Below are positions 17,666 to 26,160 of a DNA stretch of 64,000 bases, piece by piece. The position numbers were made by a program, and so were the translations under genes. Origin of the DNA: JAZGER01 sp036480335 (GTDB lineage: Bacteria; Pseudomonadota; Gammaproteobacteria; DSM-19610); assembly GCA_036480335.1 (NCBI GenBank), contig JAZGGH010000106.1, forward strand, positions 1-64,000. Reading direction: 5' to 3'. The notes under the pieces were generated by a model. It had not been told where the DNA came from. It searched no databases and saw only the letters and a list, made by a program, of their open reading frames with translations. Every line of letters starts with the position of its first letter. The stretch's first letter is position 1.

Positions 17666-20600
17666 GTTTGACCGCCGAATTCTGTTGATCGATGAGAGCA
17701 GGGGGCAGTGGCTCAGTATGTCCTTTGTACCAATCTTCAGAGTTGGAAACACGGGTTAAAGGCGTGTTTTCATGTTCCCAGGGAATGAATCCTTCTCCCG
17801 GTTTAAAGACACTGATTTTGCCTGTTTCAGGATGAATCGCGCTGAGTAATAACCAGCCGTTGCCGACCAGTTGTTGCAGGGGCGGTTGGCGCATATAGAT
17901 TTTTGTCAGGGTTTCTTCTGTGGCTTCAACGAGTACCTGTAAGCGCATGGCTTCGTGAATTTCTATCATTTGTTTGGGTAAGCCAGTGCGCAAATCGCTG
18001 GATGTTCCCTGCATGACGCCGAGCAGCCCTGTGACATTATGCGTGACTTTGGAGCCGCAGCCATACTGGTCGTTATTCACCGCCGAGAAATAATATTCGA
18101 GGTTGATGCCGGCGCCAACCGGACCGGCTGTTAATAAGATATTCTCGACAATGCTGCCGTCCGGGTCATAGGCCGGATCGTATGAAATCAGAAACACTCG
18201 CCGATCAAAAAATGCGCTCTGGCTGATGGAGCGCCGACCGATAATGGCGGCAGCATTGGTGGCATGCCCCAGTTCAGGCCGAGCCTGACTAAAATCTTTG
18301 CTGCGAGCGTAGATATGTCTCAACGCTTTTGTTCTGGAATCCCCTTTGGGCGCAGATGCCAGTCGGCGTGAGCGTTCATGTGCAGAACCCAGTGTGGCGA
18401 TGTACAGACCTTTTTGCAGATGGGTAAAGTTTTCCTGCAGCGATGCGGGTATCTGATCGCGGTCATACCAGATGATGTTTTCGTCACAAGTATTATGCTC
18501 TGCGCCCAGCACCCAGGTATCGTCTGGAATATCGATACCGCGTTCGCGCAACAAACGACGAATCGCAGGACGGTTTGCGATGGCGGCAAAAGCGCGAGCA
18601 TTGGGCCCACCATGCCGACCGCTACAGGCGCCGCAATCATAGGCGGCCAGATGGGGATTGTTTTCACTGATGGAGCCATGGCCCATCATGACAACAAAGG
18701 GAGCCAGTGTATGCTGCAGACCGATGGTGCGCAGAAAGCGTTCAATATGGTCTGCCTGCTCTATATCGGTTAAACCAACACGGGGTGTTTCGGGTGTTGC
18801 CGGTTTATCAGGCTGCTCTGTATTGATCGTGATTTCTGTTGCTACCGGCACACTCAGGGTTTTGCGTTTGTTTTCCAGCCAGCGACCAAATCGGCTATAC
18901 ACCCAGGTTTTTGATGTCAGTACGGCGAGTGTAACCGGTGCATTTATTAGCACCAGACAGGTGGTTACGAGGAGATTACGGCGTGTTTCCTGGAAAACCA
19001 GATTCTGCAGCTTTTGTCCTGTTGAGAGGCGCTGTTTGCGTTTTTGCAACAGCGCTTCCTGGTGTGGTTGTGGGTGTTCCTGTATTTCATAGGAAGGTGT
19101 GGCAACCACAGGGCACAGCGGGGTGATTTGTTCATCGTCCAGGCCCAGCCAGTTAATCGGCAAACCAAAAAACCCGCCTGCGCCGAGGGTTTCAATGTCC
19201 GGGTTATGCTCTTCCAAATGTCGCCGCATGCCTTCTTCGCGGTCATCCATGCAGAAAACGATTTGTGCATCGGGTCGTTTATCGCGTGTTTTCCAGAGCC
19301 CGCGGCCATGATTTTGTATCACGGCATTGAATAACTGATCACGATAATGTCGTTCGTATGCCTGTAGCCAGATAAAGCTGGCCTGATGTTTATCCATGGC
19401 TTTAAGGCAATTAAATATCCTGTCAATCTGGGTTATATCCAGCTTGCGTATTTCAGCATCACTTAAGCCCAGATGTTGTGACAGGCGGAATAGTGGCCAG
19501 GCGCTATTGAACAAATTGTAGCTGCTCGGGTTGCCATTCGATGTGCTGTGTTGCCAGGTCCAGATGAGGTGTGCAAGGTGCCACCATTGCTGTTCATCCG
19601 GTGTGCAGATGTCAGAACAGTTGAGGTGGTTTTGCGCCAGTGTTGATAAGTATTCGGGCAAGTGTTGGTTATAAAAATTTTGCCGCACCATGAATTCAGC
19701 CAGATGGTGTTTGAAGTACCAGCGAATCACATCAATACTGGCTTCGATCTGCCATAAATTCCGACACAGTCGCTGAGCAAACAGCCGCTCCAGCACCAGT
19801 CGCACGGCAAGATAATCCATCATGTTGACATTGACGTTTGTCAGGCCGTCATAGCCTGGACGGTTATGTCGCCACAGAAACATGCCCGACCATCCCGGTA
19901 GCTCAAGCGCCAGACGTTGCAGGTAGCTTTCCCATTTGCCTTCATCAATTCCGAGCCAGCGTAATTCGATAACAACCGTATCAAAAGCGTCTTCAGGCAA
20001 AGCATCTAGCGTATCTGCCCAATCCGGAAAATCATCAAAAACGCTTGTCTTATCAAACACAGCGCTCTTGCGCCAGAAAGTGTAGAAGCCTTCCTCTCTG
20101 CCCGGACCTGGCCAGGCAGAAAATCCCTGGTCAAGAAAGGCGGCCATATAACGGATCAGTAGTGGCCGCATTTGTTCCAGCAAATCTTCGCCGGTGAGTT
20201 TTTTTAGCATGCCTTCCAGCGTGAGTTTCTCACCAATTTGACTGAATAATTTATCCATATCACGACGTGCATGTTTGCGGATGAGAAAGTCAATGACAGG
20301 CTGATCATCAGGGTGATCATCATTTGCCAGCGTTTGTGACAACATGCTTTCAGCTTTTTCCGGTGTCAGGTCAAGCATGTCTTCCGGGTGGGCGATGAAA
20401 TGATCCAGACCCAGTATGTGCAGGCAGGCTGACCATAAATCAAAAATAGCCTGGTGTTCGTTCAGATCAGCTGTTTTCAGCAGGCGTTCGCGCGCAATGC
20501 TGTCAATGTCAGGCTGAAAGGCATGCAGCGCATTCAGTTCACCAAGCTGCCAGTTAATCTGGCATCCGGTGACCGGTTTAATCGGATGTAACAGCCGAGC

Positions 20601-20951
20601 GAGATAAATATCTGCCTGGGAAATATCGCGGTCTGCTGCTTTGAAAATAATATCGCTGGCTTTGAGGTTGGCTGTTTCGTCAAGTGTTGTGCGCAGCTCG
20701 TCAAGTGTGATACGTCCCTGTTTGAATAAAGCGCGAAATCGGGTTTGTGGCAGATAGCCAAAATTGCCGGTGATCTCGCAGGCTTTTTCCACCGCTTCGG
20801 CGAAAGGCAGATGTTCAAATCCATGCAGGGTATTGTGATGAACGAAGTCTTTGATGGCTGCCTGCCCAGGCAGCACATGCTCCATATGTTGAATAGCACC
20901 ACGTAAGCGCTGCAGTATTTCTTCGCGCGGACTGTGAGTCTTTCTAATCAT
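17658..20951 (-). CDS. dabA: DabA, inorganic-carbon uptake catalytic subunit (DUF2309)
   Basis: A 1097-residue protein of the UPF0753/DUF2309 family. DabA holds a beta-carbonic-anhydrase-like zinc site and, coupled to cation flow through DabB, is thought to hydrate CO2 to bicarbonate one-way in the cytoplasm. The four functional residues known from Halothiobacillus DabA2 (Cys351, Asp353, His524, Cys539) have clear matches here: Cys567 and Asp569 in FCMDDREEG, His758 in MMGHGS, and Cys773 in YDCGACSGRHGG, with the same 15-residue His-Cys spacing. It belongs to the long form of the family. The ATG overlaps the preceding stop as ATGA. No membrane helix is obvious. Confidence 0.93.
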   Translation of the reverse strand: MIRKTHSPREEILQRLRGAIQHMEHVLPGQAAIKDFVHHNTLHGFEHLPFAEAVEKACEITGNFGYLPQTRFRALFKQGRITLDELRTTLDETANLKASDIIFKAADRDISQADIYLARLLHPIKPVTGCQINWQLGELNALHAFQPDIDSIARERLLKTADLNEHQAIFDLWSACLHILGLDHFIAHPEDMLDLTPEKAESMLSQTLANDDHPDDQPVIDFLIRKHARRDMDKLFSQIGEKLTLEGMLKKLTGEDLLEQMRPLLIRYMAAFLDQGFSAWPGPGREEGFYTFWRKSAVFDKTSVFDDFPDWADTLDALPEDAFDTVVIELRWLGIDEGKWESYLQRLALELPGWSGMFLWRHNRPGYDGLTNVNVNMMDYLAVRLVLERLFAQRLCRNLWQIEASIDVIRWYFKHHLAEFMVRQNFYNQHLPEYLSTLAQNHLNCSDICTPDEQQWWHLAHLIWTWQHSTSNGNPSSYNLFNSAWPLFRLSQHLGLSDAEIRKLDITQIDRIFNCLKAMDKHQASFIWLQAYERHYRDQLFNAVIQNHGRGLWKTRDKRPDAQIVFCMDDREEGMRRHLEEHNPDIETLGAGGFFGLPINWLGLDDEQITPLCPVVATPSYEIQEHPQPHQEALLQKRKQRLSTGQKLQNLVFQETRRNLLVTTCLVLINAPVTLAVLTSKTWVYSRFGRWLENKRKTLSVPVATEITINTEQPDKPATPETPRVGLTDIEQADHIERFLRTIGLQHTLAPFVVMMGHGSISENNPHLAAYDCGACSGRHGGPNARAFAAIANRPAIRRLLRERGIDIPDDTWVLGAEHNTCDENIIWYDRDQIPASLQENFTHLQKGLYIATLGSAHERSRRLASAPKGDSRTKALRHIYARSKDFSQARPELGHATNAAAIIGRRSISQSAFFDRRVFLISYDPAYDPDGSIVENILLTAGPVGAGINLEYYFSAVNNDQYGCGSKVTHNVTGLLGVMQGTSSDLRTGLPKQMIEIHEAMRLQVLVEATEETLTKIYMRQPPLQQLVGNGWLLLSAIHPETGKISVFKPGEGFIPWEHENTPLTRVSNSEDWYKGHTEPLPPALIDQQNSAVKHA

Positions 20952-22417
20952 AATGACAGTCCGGAAAAAAGCGCGCCAAGCTGGGCGACAGACGCAGACA
21001 TCATCGCCAGGACTGTGTGGGGTGCGATGCCGATGCTAACGATACAAACGGATAATAATCCGGCGGCAGCCACTTCGGAGCCGTGTAGATCCTTGATCTT
21101 GTGCATACCCGGCCGTACCGGGCCTGTAAACAGGCGGCCGATTGTACGTATCGAATAAGCGGCGCTGATCATAATGCCCAGACTGACCAGCAGCATCACC
21201 CAGCCCCAGCGTTCAAATCCGCCAATGATGGTATGCAGTTCTGCGATGAAACCGGCAGTGCCTGGAATGCCCATTCCGGCCAGTAGTGCCAGTGAGGTGA
21301 AAAAGGCAAAGCGTGGGGTCACCTGAATCAGCGAACTGTAGTGATTAATGTCACGCGTGTTGGTGCGTTCATAGAGCAGGCCGATCAATAGGAACAGGGC
21401 TGCCGCGACCAGCCCGTGAGCGACCATTTGCATCACTGCACCGCTCAGGCCGGCCTTGTTTAAAGAGGCGATTCCCAACAGAACAATGCCCATATGACTG
21501 ACTGATGAATAAGCAATCATGGCTTTCAGGTCCGTCTGTCGCCAGGCGAGCAGCCCACCATATATCAGGCTGAACAAAGCCAGGCCTGCGAGAATATTTT
21601 GCAATGCCAATGCGGCCTCGGGCAACATGGTGACTGCTCGAATCAGTCCGTAGCAACCCATTTTCAGCAGAATCCCGGAGAGCAGAATACTCACAGGGCT
21701 GGGCGCTTCAACATGCGCAAGCGGTAACCAGCCATGCAGGGGAAAAATCGGCATCTTGACGCCAAAACCCAGTAGCAGGCCGAGAAAAATCAGTATCTGG
21801 GTGTGGACAGGCAATAATCGGGCGCCGGTGGCGATATCCTCTATATAAAAGGAATGCCCCGGGATCGCATCAAACACAACCAGCAAACTAATCAGCATGA
21901 ACACGGAGCCGCCCATCGTGTATAACACAAAATTCAGTGCCGCCTGATGCTTGCGTTTTCCACCCCAGCGATCGATCAGAAAAAATAGTGGGATCAGTGT
22001 CAGTTCCCAGAAGATGTAAAACAGTGACCAGTCCTGTGCCATAAAGACACCCAGCATCGCCGTTTCCAGAATCAACATGAGTGAAAAATAGGCTTTGTAA
22101 TTTGTCAGGATTTTATTAGAAACCAGAATAGCCAAAAAACATAGCAAGGTTGCCAGCAGCACCATCGGATAGGAAATCCCGTCGATACCCAGAGCAAAGG
22201 AGGTGCCCAGTCGCGTGTTCCAGGGAGTAATATGGCTGAACTGCAGTGCAGCAGAGGAAAAATCAAAATTGAATAACAGGCTCCACGACAGCGCCAGTGT
22301 GGCAACGGATGTCGCGATCGCTATGGCGTGGATATGCTTTCGGCTCTGTTTCGGCCAAAAAGCAATCAGTACCGTCCCCAGGAGCGGCATGCCCAGTAAT
22401 ATGGTCAATACATGCAT
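20948..22417 (-). CDS. NuoM-like proton channel subunit, first gene of the DAB cluster
   Basis: A 489-residue NuoM-like membrane protein with intact channel signatures: IFWELTLIPLFFL (Glu) and FGVKMPIFPLHGWLP (Lys). It opens the five-gene cluster and its stop overlaps the dabA start (ATGA). A weak purine stretch precedes the ATG, without a clear ribosome site. Upstream, 282 bases separate it from the carbonic-anhydrase-like gene on the same strand. I saw no terminator in that gap, so read-through from the cbb-side promoter is possible. Confidence 0.8.
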   Translation of the reverse strand: MHVLTILLGMPLLGTVLIAFWPKQSRKHIHAIAIATSVATLALSWSLLFNFDFSSAALQFSHITPWNTRLGTSFALGIDGISYPMVLLATLLCFLAILVSNKILTNYKAYFSLMLILETAMLGVFMAQDWSLFYIFWELTLIPLFFLIDRWGGKRKHQAALNFVLYTMGGSVFMLISLLVVFDAIPGHSFYIEDIATGARLLPVHTQILIFLGLLLGFGVKMPIFPLHGWLPLAHVEAPSPVSILLSGILLKMGCYGLIRAVTMLPEAALALQNILAGLALFSLIYGGLLAWRQTDLKAMIAYSSVSHMGIVLLGIASLNKAGLSGAVMQMVAHGLVAAALFLLIGLLYERTNTRDINHYSSLIQVTPRFAFFTSLALLAGMGIPGTAGFIAELHTIIGGFERWGWVMLLVSLGIMISAAYSIRTIGRLFTGPVRPGMHKIKDLHGSEVAAAGLLSVCIVSIGIAPHTVLAMMSASVAQLGALFSGLSL

Positions 22418-22699
22418 GAGTTTTTCATTTTTAGGGTGTGGCGACGAGCTGTACTATTGCTCGCGAGTATTAGCAGCATAAATATACCATAATCAGGCAG
22501 GGTTGCAGGCGTTTCATTGGTCTGCAATCTACCCGTAAAATGATGGCGCATTTTATGTCATGGTCTTTGATAATCATGCAATATATTGCATTGCGATACT
22601 GCGATAATTTTGTGCTACTGTCACCTGATCAAGGGAAACTGCAGGAGTTTTTCGAGAATTTTCTGTATTCAGTCAATTCTGATTCAGGATCAGAGACCG

Positions 22700-23848
22700 C
22701 TAAAAAGGTAGCAATATCTCTTTTGCTTTTTCCATTGCGTGGATGGCTAATTCAAGATCAACTTTGTCAGGATTTTCTGCGGACTGGGCATTGAGTTTTT
22801 CAAACAGCTCCGCTTGTTCCCAGGTCCAGTGATTGTCGTTCGTATCTTTAATATACGCTGCCCAGGGGATGAATTTTGTCAGTGGGAAAAGCTGGCCTTG
22901 ATTGGGTGAAATATCCACATTCAGGCCGGATATGAACATGACGTTTTTTCCCCGATAAGCGTTGTCCTGCACGATAGTCCTGAACGCCCGATCAAATTCT
23001 ACCTGGGTGTTGGCCTGGGCAGCGGTCAGGGCAGGCGATCCAGAAGTGACTATATAAGGCATGACGTCTAGCAGATTATTTTCCAGATGGTCACGACCTT
23101 CTTCCTGTTGCTGGGCCGTTTGTCGGCGAAAAAAGAACATGCCAGGATGCAGGCGATCGCCGATGGGTTCACCTTTGCCGGGCTTCCATTCATACCCTTG
23201 CAGGAGATTGCGTAATGCAGGTGAGGGTGAGAAAGTTTTTGAGGTGCTCTGGGAGTGGCGTATTATCGGATTACCGCTCGAATCCACTTTAACCAGATCT
23301 TCCAGTTTAAGGATTAAGCCCTGGCTTCTGTCAGCATTATGTAGCTGATTATCAATAATAATTTCCGGGCCGGTTTTGCCCTCGCGCAGCAGAATGTTAT
23401 TTTTGGCAAACGTATATTCACTCAGGTACCAGTCCAGTGCGCCACAGATTTTTCCACAGCTTGTGGTTTCTTCCTGCTGCTCAGTCTGCAGGCGTCGATA
23501 AACGCCAAATGTTCTGGATTGTGGGTCGTATCCAACATGGCTCGCCTGGATGATGACAAGGTCCTTGCCATGATGTGCGTAAGGGCCGTGGCGATCAGTT
23601 GCCACGACGCCTCCCACCAGGCCGTGGTTGAAGGGGAATGAGCCAAAATGCTTGGCAATCAATATGATAGGGTAGCCCTGGCTTTCGTCAGAACAAAATG
23701 CCCGCGATGGCATGATTTTACCCTGCTCAAAACCTAGCGATTTAGCCAGATTATAAAGTTTTGGCACAAACAGGCTATATCGCATGGAAGTGGGTAGCAT
23801 CTGGAAAGAATCAAGCAAGTCTGCAATTGAGCTGCTGGTGCCGTACAT
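22700..23848 (-). CDS. LCIB/C-like putative carbonic anhydrase
   Basis: A 382-residue soluble protein that I match, from memory of motifs, to the LCIB/C (theta-type) beta-carbonic-anhydrase-like family of algae. The signature runs in order: FCSDES with Cys52 and Asp54, HFGSFPFNHGLVGGVVATD, YAHHGKD, ASHVGYDP with His104, and SCGKICG with Cys131. Cys52-His104-Cys131 would bind zinc and Asp54 would complete the site. AGGGA precedes the ATG. The location, between the DAB cluster and RuBisCO and divergent from cbbL, supports a role in CO2/bicarbonate handling. Activity is not proven: some LCIB homologues are inactive alone. The C-terminal 200 residues are unrecognised. Confidence 0.6.
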   Translation of the reverse strand: MYGTSSSIADLLDSFQMLPTSMRYSLFVPKLYNLAKSLGFEQGKIMPSRAFCSDESQGYPIILIAKHFGSFPFNHGLVGGVVATDRHGPYAHHGKDLVIIQASHVGYDPQSRTFGVYRRLQTEQQEETTSCGKICGALDWYLSEYTFAKNNILLREGKTGPEIIIDNQLHNADRSQGLILKLEDLVKVDSSGNPIIRHSQSTSKTFSPSPALRNLLQGYEWKPGKGEPIGDRLHPGMFFFRRQTAQQQEEGRDHLENNLLDVMPYIVTSGSPALTAAQANTQVEFDRAFRTIVQDNAYRGKNVMFISGLNVDISPNQGQLFPLTKFIPWAAYIKDTNDNHWTWEQAELFEKLNAQSAENPDKVDLELAIHAMEKAKEILLPF

Positions 23849-24016
23849 AGCAATCCCTGTGATTATGATCGATGCCAGTGTACTTGGCTGGTTTGGTAAT
23901 CGCCAGTGCAGGTGATTGAATCGTTAATTAAAGCCGATTCTGATACGATCTCATGCATTTTTAGTTAAAATATTTTTAGAGTCATTGTATAGACGATTGC
24001 TTAAAGCGATCGCTAT

Positions 24017-24040
24017 TTATATAGATAATTATCTATATAA
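24017..24040. promoter_or_regulatory. 24-bp palindrome, candidate CbbR operator
   Basis: A perfect palindrome whose right half reads ATTATCTATATAA. LysR-type regulators bind such T-N11-A dyads centred near -65. The centre lies about 64 bases upstream of the start site predicted from the promoter at 24058-24086. Part of it (TTATCTATAT) recurs just upstream of cbbR at 31379-31388. Confidence 0.55.
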
Positions 24041-24057
24041 AAGATAAGAAATTTCAA

Positions 24058-24086
24058 TTGGCATAACTCTAGATGGTCTGTATGCT
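24058..24086 (+). promoter_or_regulatory. Predicted cbbL promoter
   Basis: TTGGCA (24058-24063), 17 bases, then TATGCT (24081-24086). This is a fair sigma-70 match with ideal spacing, which would give an untranslated leader of about 85 bases before cbbL. Confidence 0.5.
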
Positions 24087-24177
24087 ATATAGCTGATTTT
24101 TCACTGTTCTCTAAAAGTTTTGTTTAAAGGCTTTAAATTTTTCGATAACAATTTATTTGTTCACAGGAGACAACGAT

Positions 24178-25596
24178 ATGGCTAAAACCTATAGTGCGGG
24201 TGTAAAAGAATACCGCGAAACGTACTGGACACCAGATTACTCAGTAAAAGAAACAGACATTCTGGCTGTTTTCAAAATTACACCACAAGACGGTGTTCCT
24301 CGTGAAGAAGTTGCTGCTGCAGTAGCTGCTGAATCTTCAACAGGTACATGGACTACAGTGTGGACTGACTTGTTAACTGACCTTGATTACTACAAAGGCC
24401 GTTGTTACGCAATCGAAGACGTTCCAGGTGATGACACGTGTTTCTACGCTTTCATCGCTTACCCAATCGATCTATTTGAAGAAGGTTCTGTTGTAAACAT
24501 CCTTACGTCTTTAGTGGGTAACGTATTCGGCTTTAAAGCACTACGTGCACTTCGTTTAGAAGATATCCGTTTCCCAATTGCTTACGTTATGACTTGTAAT
24601 GGTCCACCACAAGGTATTCAAGTTGAGCGCGACATCCTAAACAAATACGGTCGTCCTTTATTAGGTTGTACTATCAAACCTAAACTTGGTCTTTCTGCTA
24701 AAAACTACGGTCGTGCTTGTTACGAAGGTTTACGCGGTGGTCTTGATTTCACTAAAGATGACGAAAACGTAAACTCTCAACCATTCATGAGATGGCGTCA
24801 CCGTTTTGACTTCGTTATGGAAGCGATTCATAAAGCTGAAGCTGAAACTGGCGAGCGTAAAGGTCACTACCTAAACGTTACCGCTCCAACTGCTGACGAA
24901 ATGATGCGTCGTGCTGAATATGCGAAAGAACTTGGCGCGCCTATCATTATGCATGACTACTTAACGGGTGGTTTATCTGCAAACACACAGTTAGCTCAAT
25001 GGTGTCAAAACAACGGTATGTTGTTACACATTCACCGTGCTATGCATGCTGTACTTGACCGCAACCCGCACCACGGTATTCACTTCCGCGTACTCACTAA
25101 AGTTCTTCGTTTGTCTGGTGGTGATCACCTTCATTCAGGTACTGTTGTGGGTAAACTGGAAGGCGACCGTGACGCAACTTTGGGTTGGATCGACACAATG
25201 CGTGATTCATTTATTAAAGAAGATCGCTCACGTGGTTTATTCTTCGACCAGGATTGGGGTTCTATGCCTGGCGTAATTCCAGTAGCTTCTGGTGGTATTC
25301 ACGTATGGCACATGCCTGCACTAGTTTCTATCTTCGGCGATGACTATTGTCTTCAGTTCGGTGGTGGTACATTAGGTCACCCTTGGGGTAACGCTGCGGG
25401 TGCGGCTGCTAACCGTGTTGCTGTTGAAGCATGTGTTGAAGCGCGTAACTCAGGTGTTGAGCTTGAGAAAGAAGGTAAGGATATCCTTACTAAAGCGGCT
25501 AAACATAGCCCAGAGCTTGCAATTGCAATGGAAACCTGGAAAGAGATCAAATTCGAATTTGATACGGTTGACAAGATTGACGTAGCGCATAAGTAA
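24178..25596 (+). CDS. cbbL: RuBisCO large subunit, form IA
   Basis: The 472-residue catalytic subunit of ribulose-1,5-bisphosphate carboxylase. Visible active-site blocks are GCTIKPKLGLS with Lys167, GGLDFTKDDE with the carbamylated Lys193, and the loop around SGTVVGKLEGDR. The sequence is a form I (red/green type IA) enzyme, and the following cbbQ/cbbO genes point to the non-carboxysomal IAq subtype. The ATG at 24178 has AGGAG eight bases upstream; an in-frame TTG at 24157 is less likely. Codon choice is strongly biased to GGT, CGT, GCT and AAA, more so than in neighbouring genes, as expected for a very highly expressed protein. Confidence 0.97.
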   Translation: MAKTYSAGVKEYRETYWTPDYSVKETDILAVFKITPQDGVPREEVAAAVAAESSTGTWTTVWTDLLTDLDYYKGRCYAIEDVPGDDTCFYAFIAYPIDLFEEGSVVNILTSLVGNVFGFKALRALRLEDIRFPIAYVMTCNGPPQGIQVERDILNKYGRPLLGCTIKPKLGLSAKNYGRACYEGLRGGLDFTKDDENVNSQPFMRWRHRFDFVMEAIHKAEAETGERKGHYLNVTAPTADEMMRRAEYAKELGAPIIMHDYLTGGLSANTQLAQWCQNNGMLLHIHRAMHAVLDRNPHHGIHFRVLTKVLRLSGGDHLHSGTVVGKLEGDRDATLGWIDTMRDSFIKEDRSRGLFFDQDWGSMPGVIPVASGGIHVWHMPALVSIFGDDYCLQFGGGTLGHPWGNAAGAAANRVAVEACVEARNSGVELEKEGKDILTKAAKHSPELAIAMETWKEIKFEFDTVDKIDVAHK

Positions 25597-25610
25597 AAGT
25601 GTCATCTAGC

Positions 25611-25649
25611 ACGTTCTGGCGGCGTTGTTTTTCGCGCCAGCCAGAACGT
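25611..25649 (+). promoter_or_regulatory. Stem-loop between cbbL and cbbS
   Basis: ACGTTCTGGCGGCG (25611-25624) pairs with CGCC (25635-25638) and GCCAGAACGT (25640-25649), one base bulged, loop of about ten. No T run follows, so it is more likely an mRNA-stabilising or processing element that sets the L:S ratio than a full terminator. Confidence 0.55.
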
Positions 25650-25697
25650 ACTATCTAACTACTTTTCGCATAAACAAATTATTTTGGAGTAACTCAA

Positions 25698-26057
25698 ATG
25701 AGTGATGTACAAGATTACAATTCGAGCTTAAGCGATGCTGCTGCAAGCCGTAAATACGAAACTTTTTCATACCTGCCTACTTTGAGCAAAGAATCTACTC
25801 GCGCTCAGATTCAATATATCGTTGATAAAGGCTGGAATCCGGGTATCGAACACACTGAACCAGAAAATGCATTTAGCAATTACTGGTACATGTGGAAATT
25901 GCCTCTGTTTGGTGAAACCAACGTAGACACTATCATTGCTGAGCTTGAGGCTTGTCATAAAGCCCATCCGGACAATCATGTTCGTCTGCTAGGTTTTGAC
26001 AACTTTGCACAGTCTGCTGGTGCAGCAATGGTTGTTTACCGCGGCATATCTGTATAG
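25698..26057 (+). CDS. cbbS: RuBisCO small subunit
   Basis: The 119-residue small subunit of form I RuBisCO, required for the L8S8 assembly. The motifs YLPTLSKESTRAQIQYIVDKGWNPGIEH and YWYMWKLPLFGE are those of bacterial CbbS. GGAG lies nine bases before the ATG. It follows cbbL after a hairpin-containing gap of 101 bases and is itself followed by a strong terminator, so cbbLS can be made in excess over the downstream activase genes. Confidence 0.97.
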   Translation: MSDVQDYNSSLSDAAASRKYETFSYLPTLSKESTRAQIQYIVDKGWNPGIEHTEPENAFSNYWYMWKLPLFGETNVDTIIAELEACHKAHPDNHVRLLGFDNFAQSAGAAMVVYRGISV

Positions 26058-26085
26058 ATAACAGGTTGTCCTGTCGCTGATTGAA

Positions 26086-26120
26086 GCCTCTGCCGGACGC
26101 GTATCTGTCAGAGGCTTTTT
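26086..26120 (+). terminator. Terminator after cbbS
   Basis: GCCTCTG (26086-26092) pairs with CAGAGGC (26109-26115), followed by five T residues. A short seven-pair stem with a 16-base loop suggests partial termination, letting some transcripts continue into the next genes. Confidence 0.7.
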
Positions 26121-26160
26121 GCTAAATGCAAGGCAATATTTATTGCTTTAGGGAGTGGGT

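Larger units (their letters stand above)
23849..24177. promoter_or_regulatory. Divergent control region between the carbonic-anhydrase-like gene and cbbL
   Basis: This 329-base gene-free stretch is AT-rich and holds the signals for both directions. It contains AGCGATCGCT (24007-24016), a perfect 24-bp palindrome (24017-24040), a sigma-70-like cbbL promoter (24058-24086) and the cbbL ribosome site AGGAG (24165-24169). On the other strand, TACAAT (plus-strand ATTGTA, 23984-23989) could be the -10 box for the leftward genes. No open frame in it looks coding. Confidence 0.7.

Noticed and set aside
18378..19092. Long open frames opposite dabA
   Set aside because: They are antisense shadows of a well-supported conserved gene and show no protein-like motifs.
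22540..22794. 84-codon plus-strand frame in the gap before the DAB cluster
   Set aside because: It runs into the 3' end of the carbonic-anhydrase-like gene on the opposite strand, has no ribosome site and no family features.
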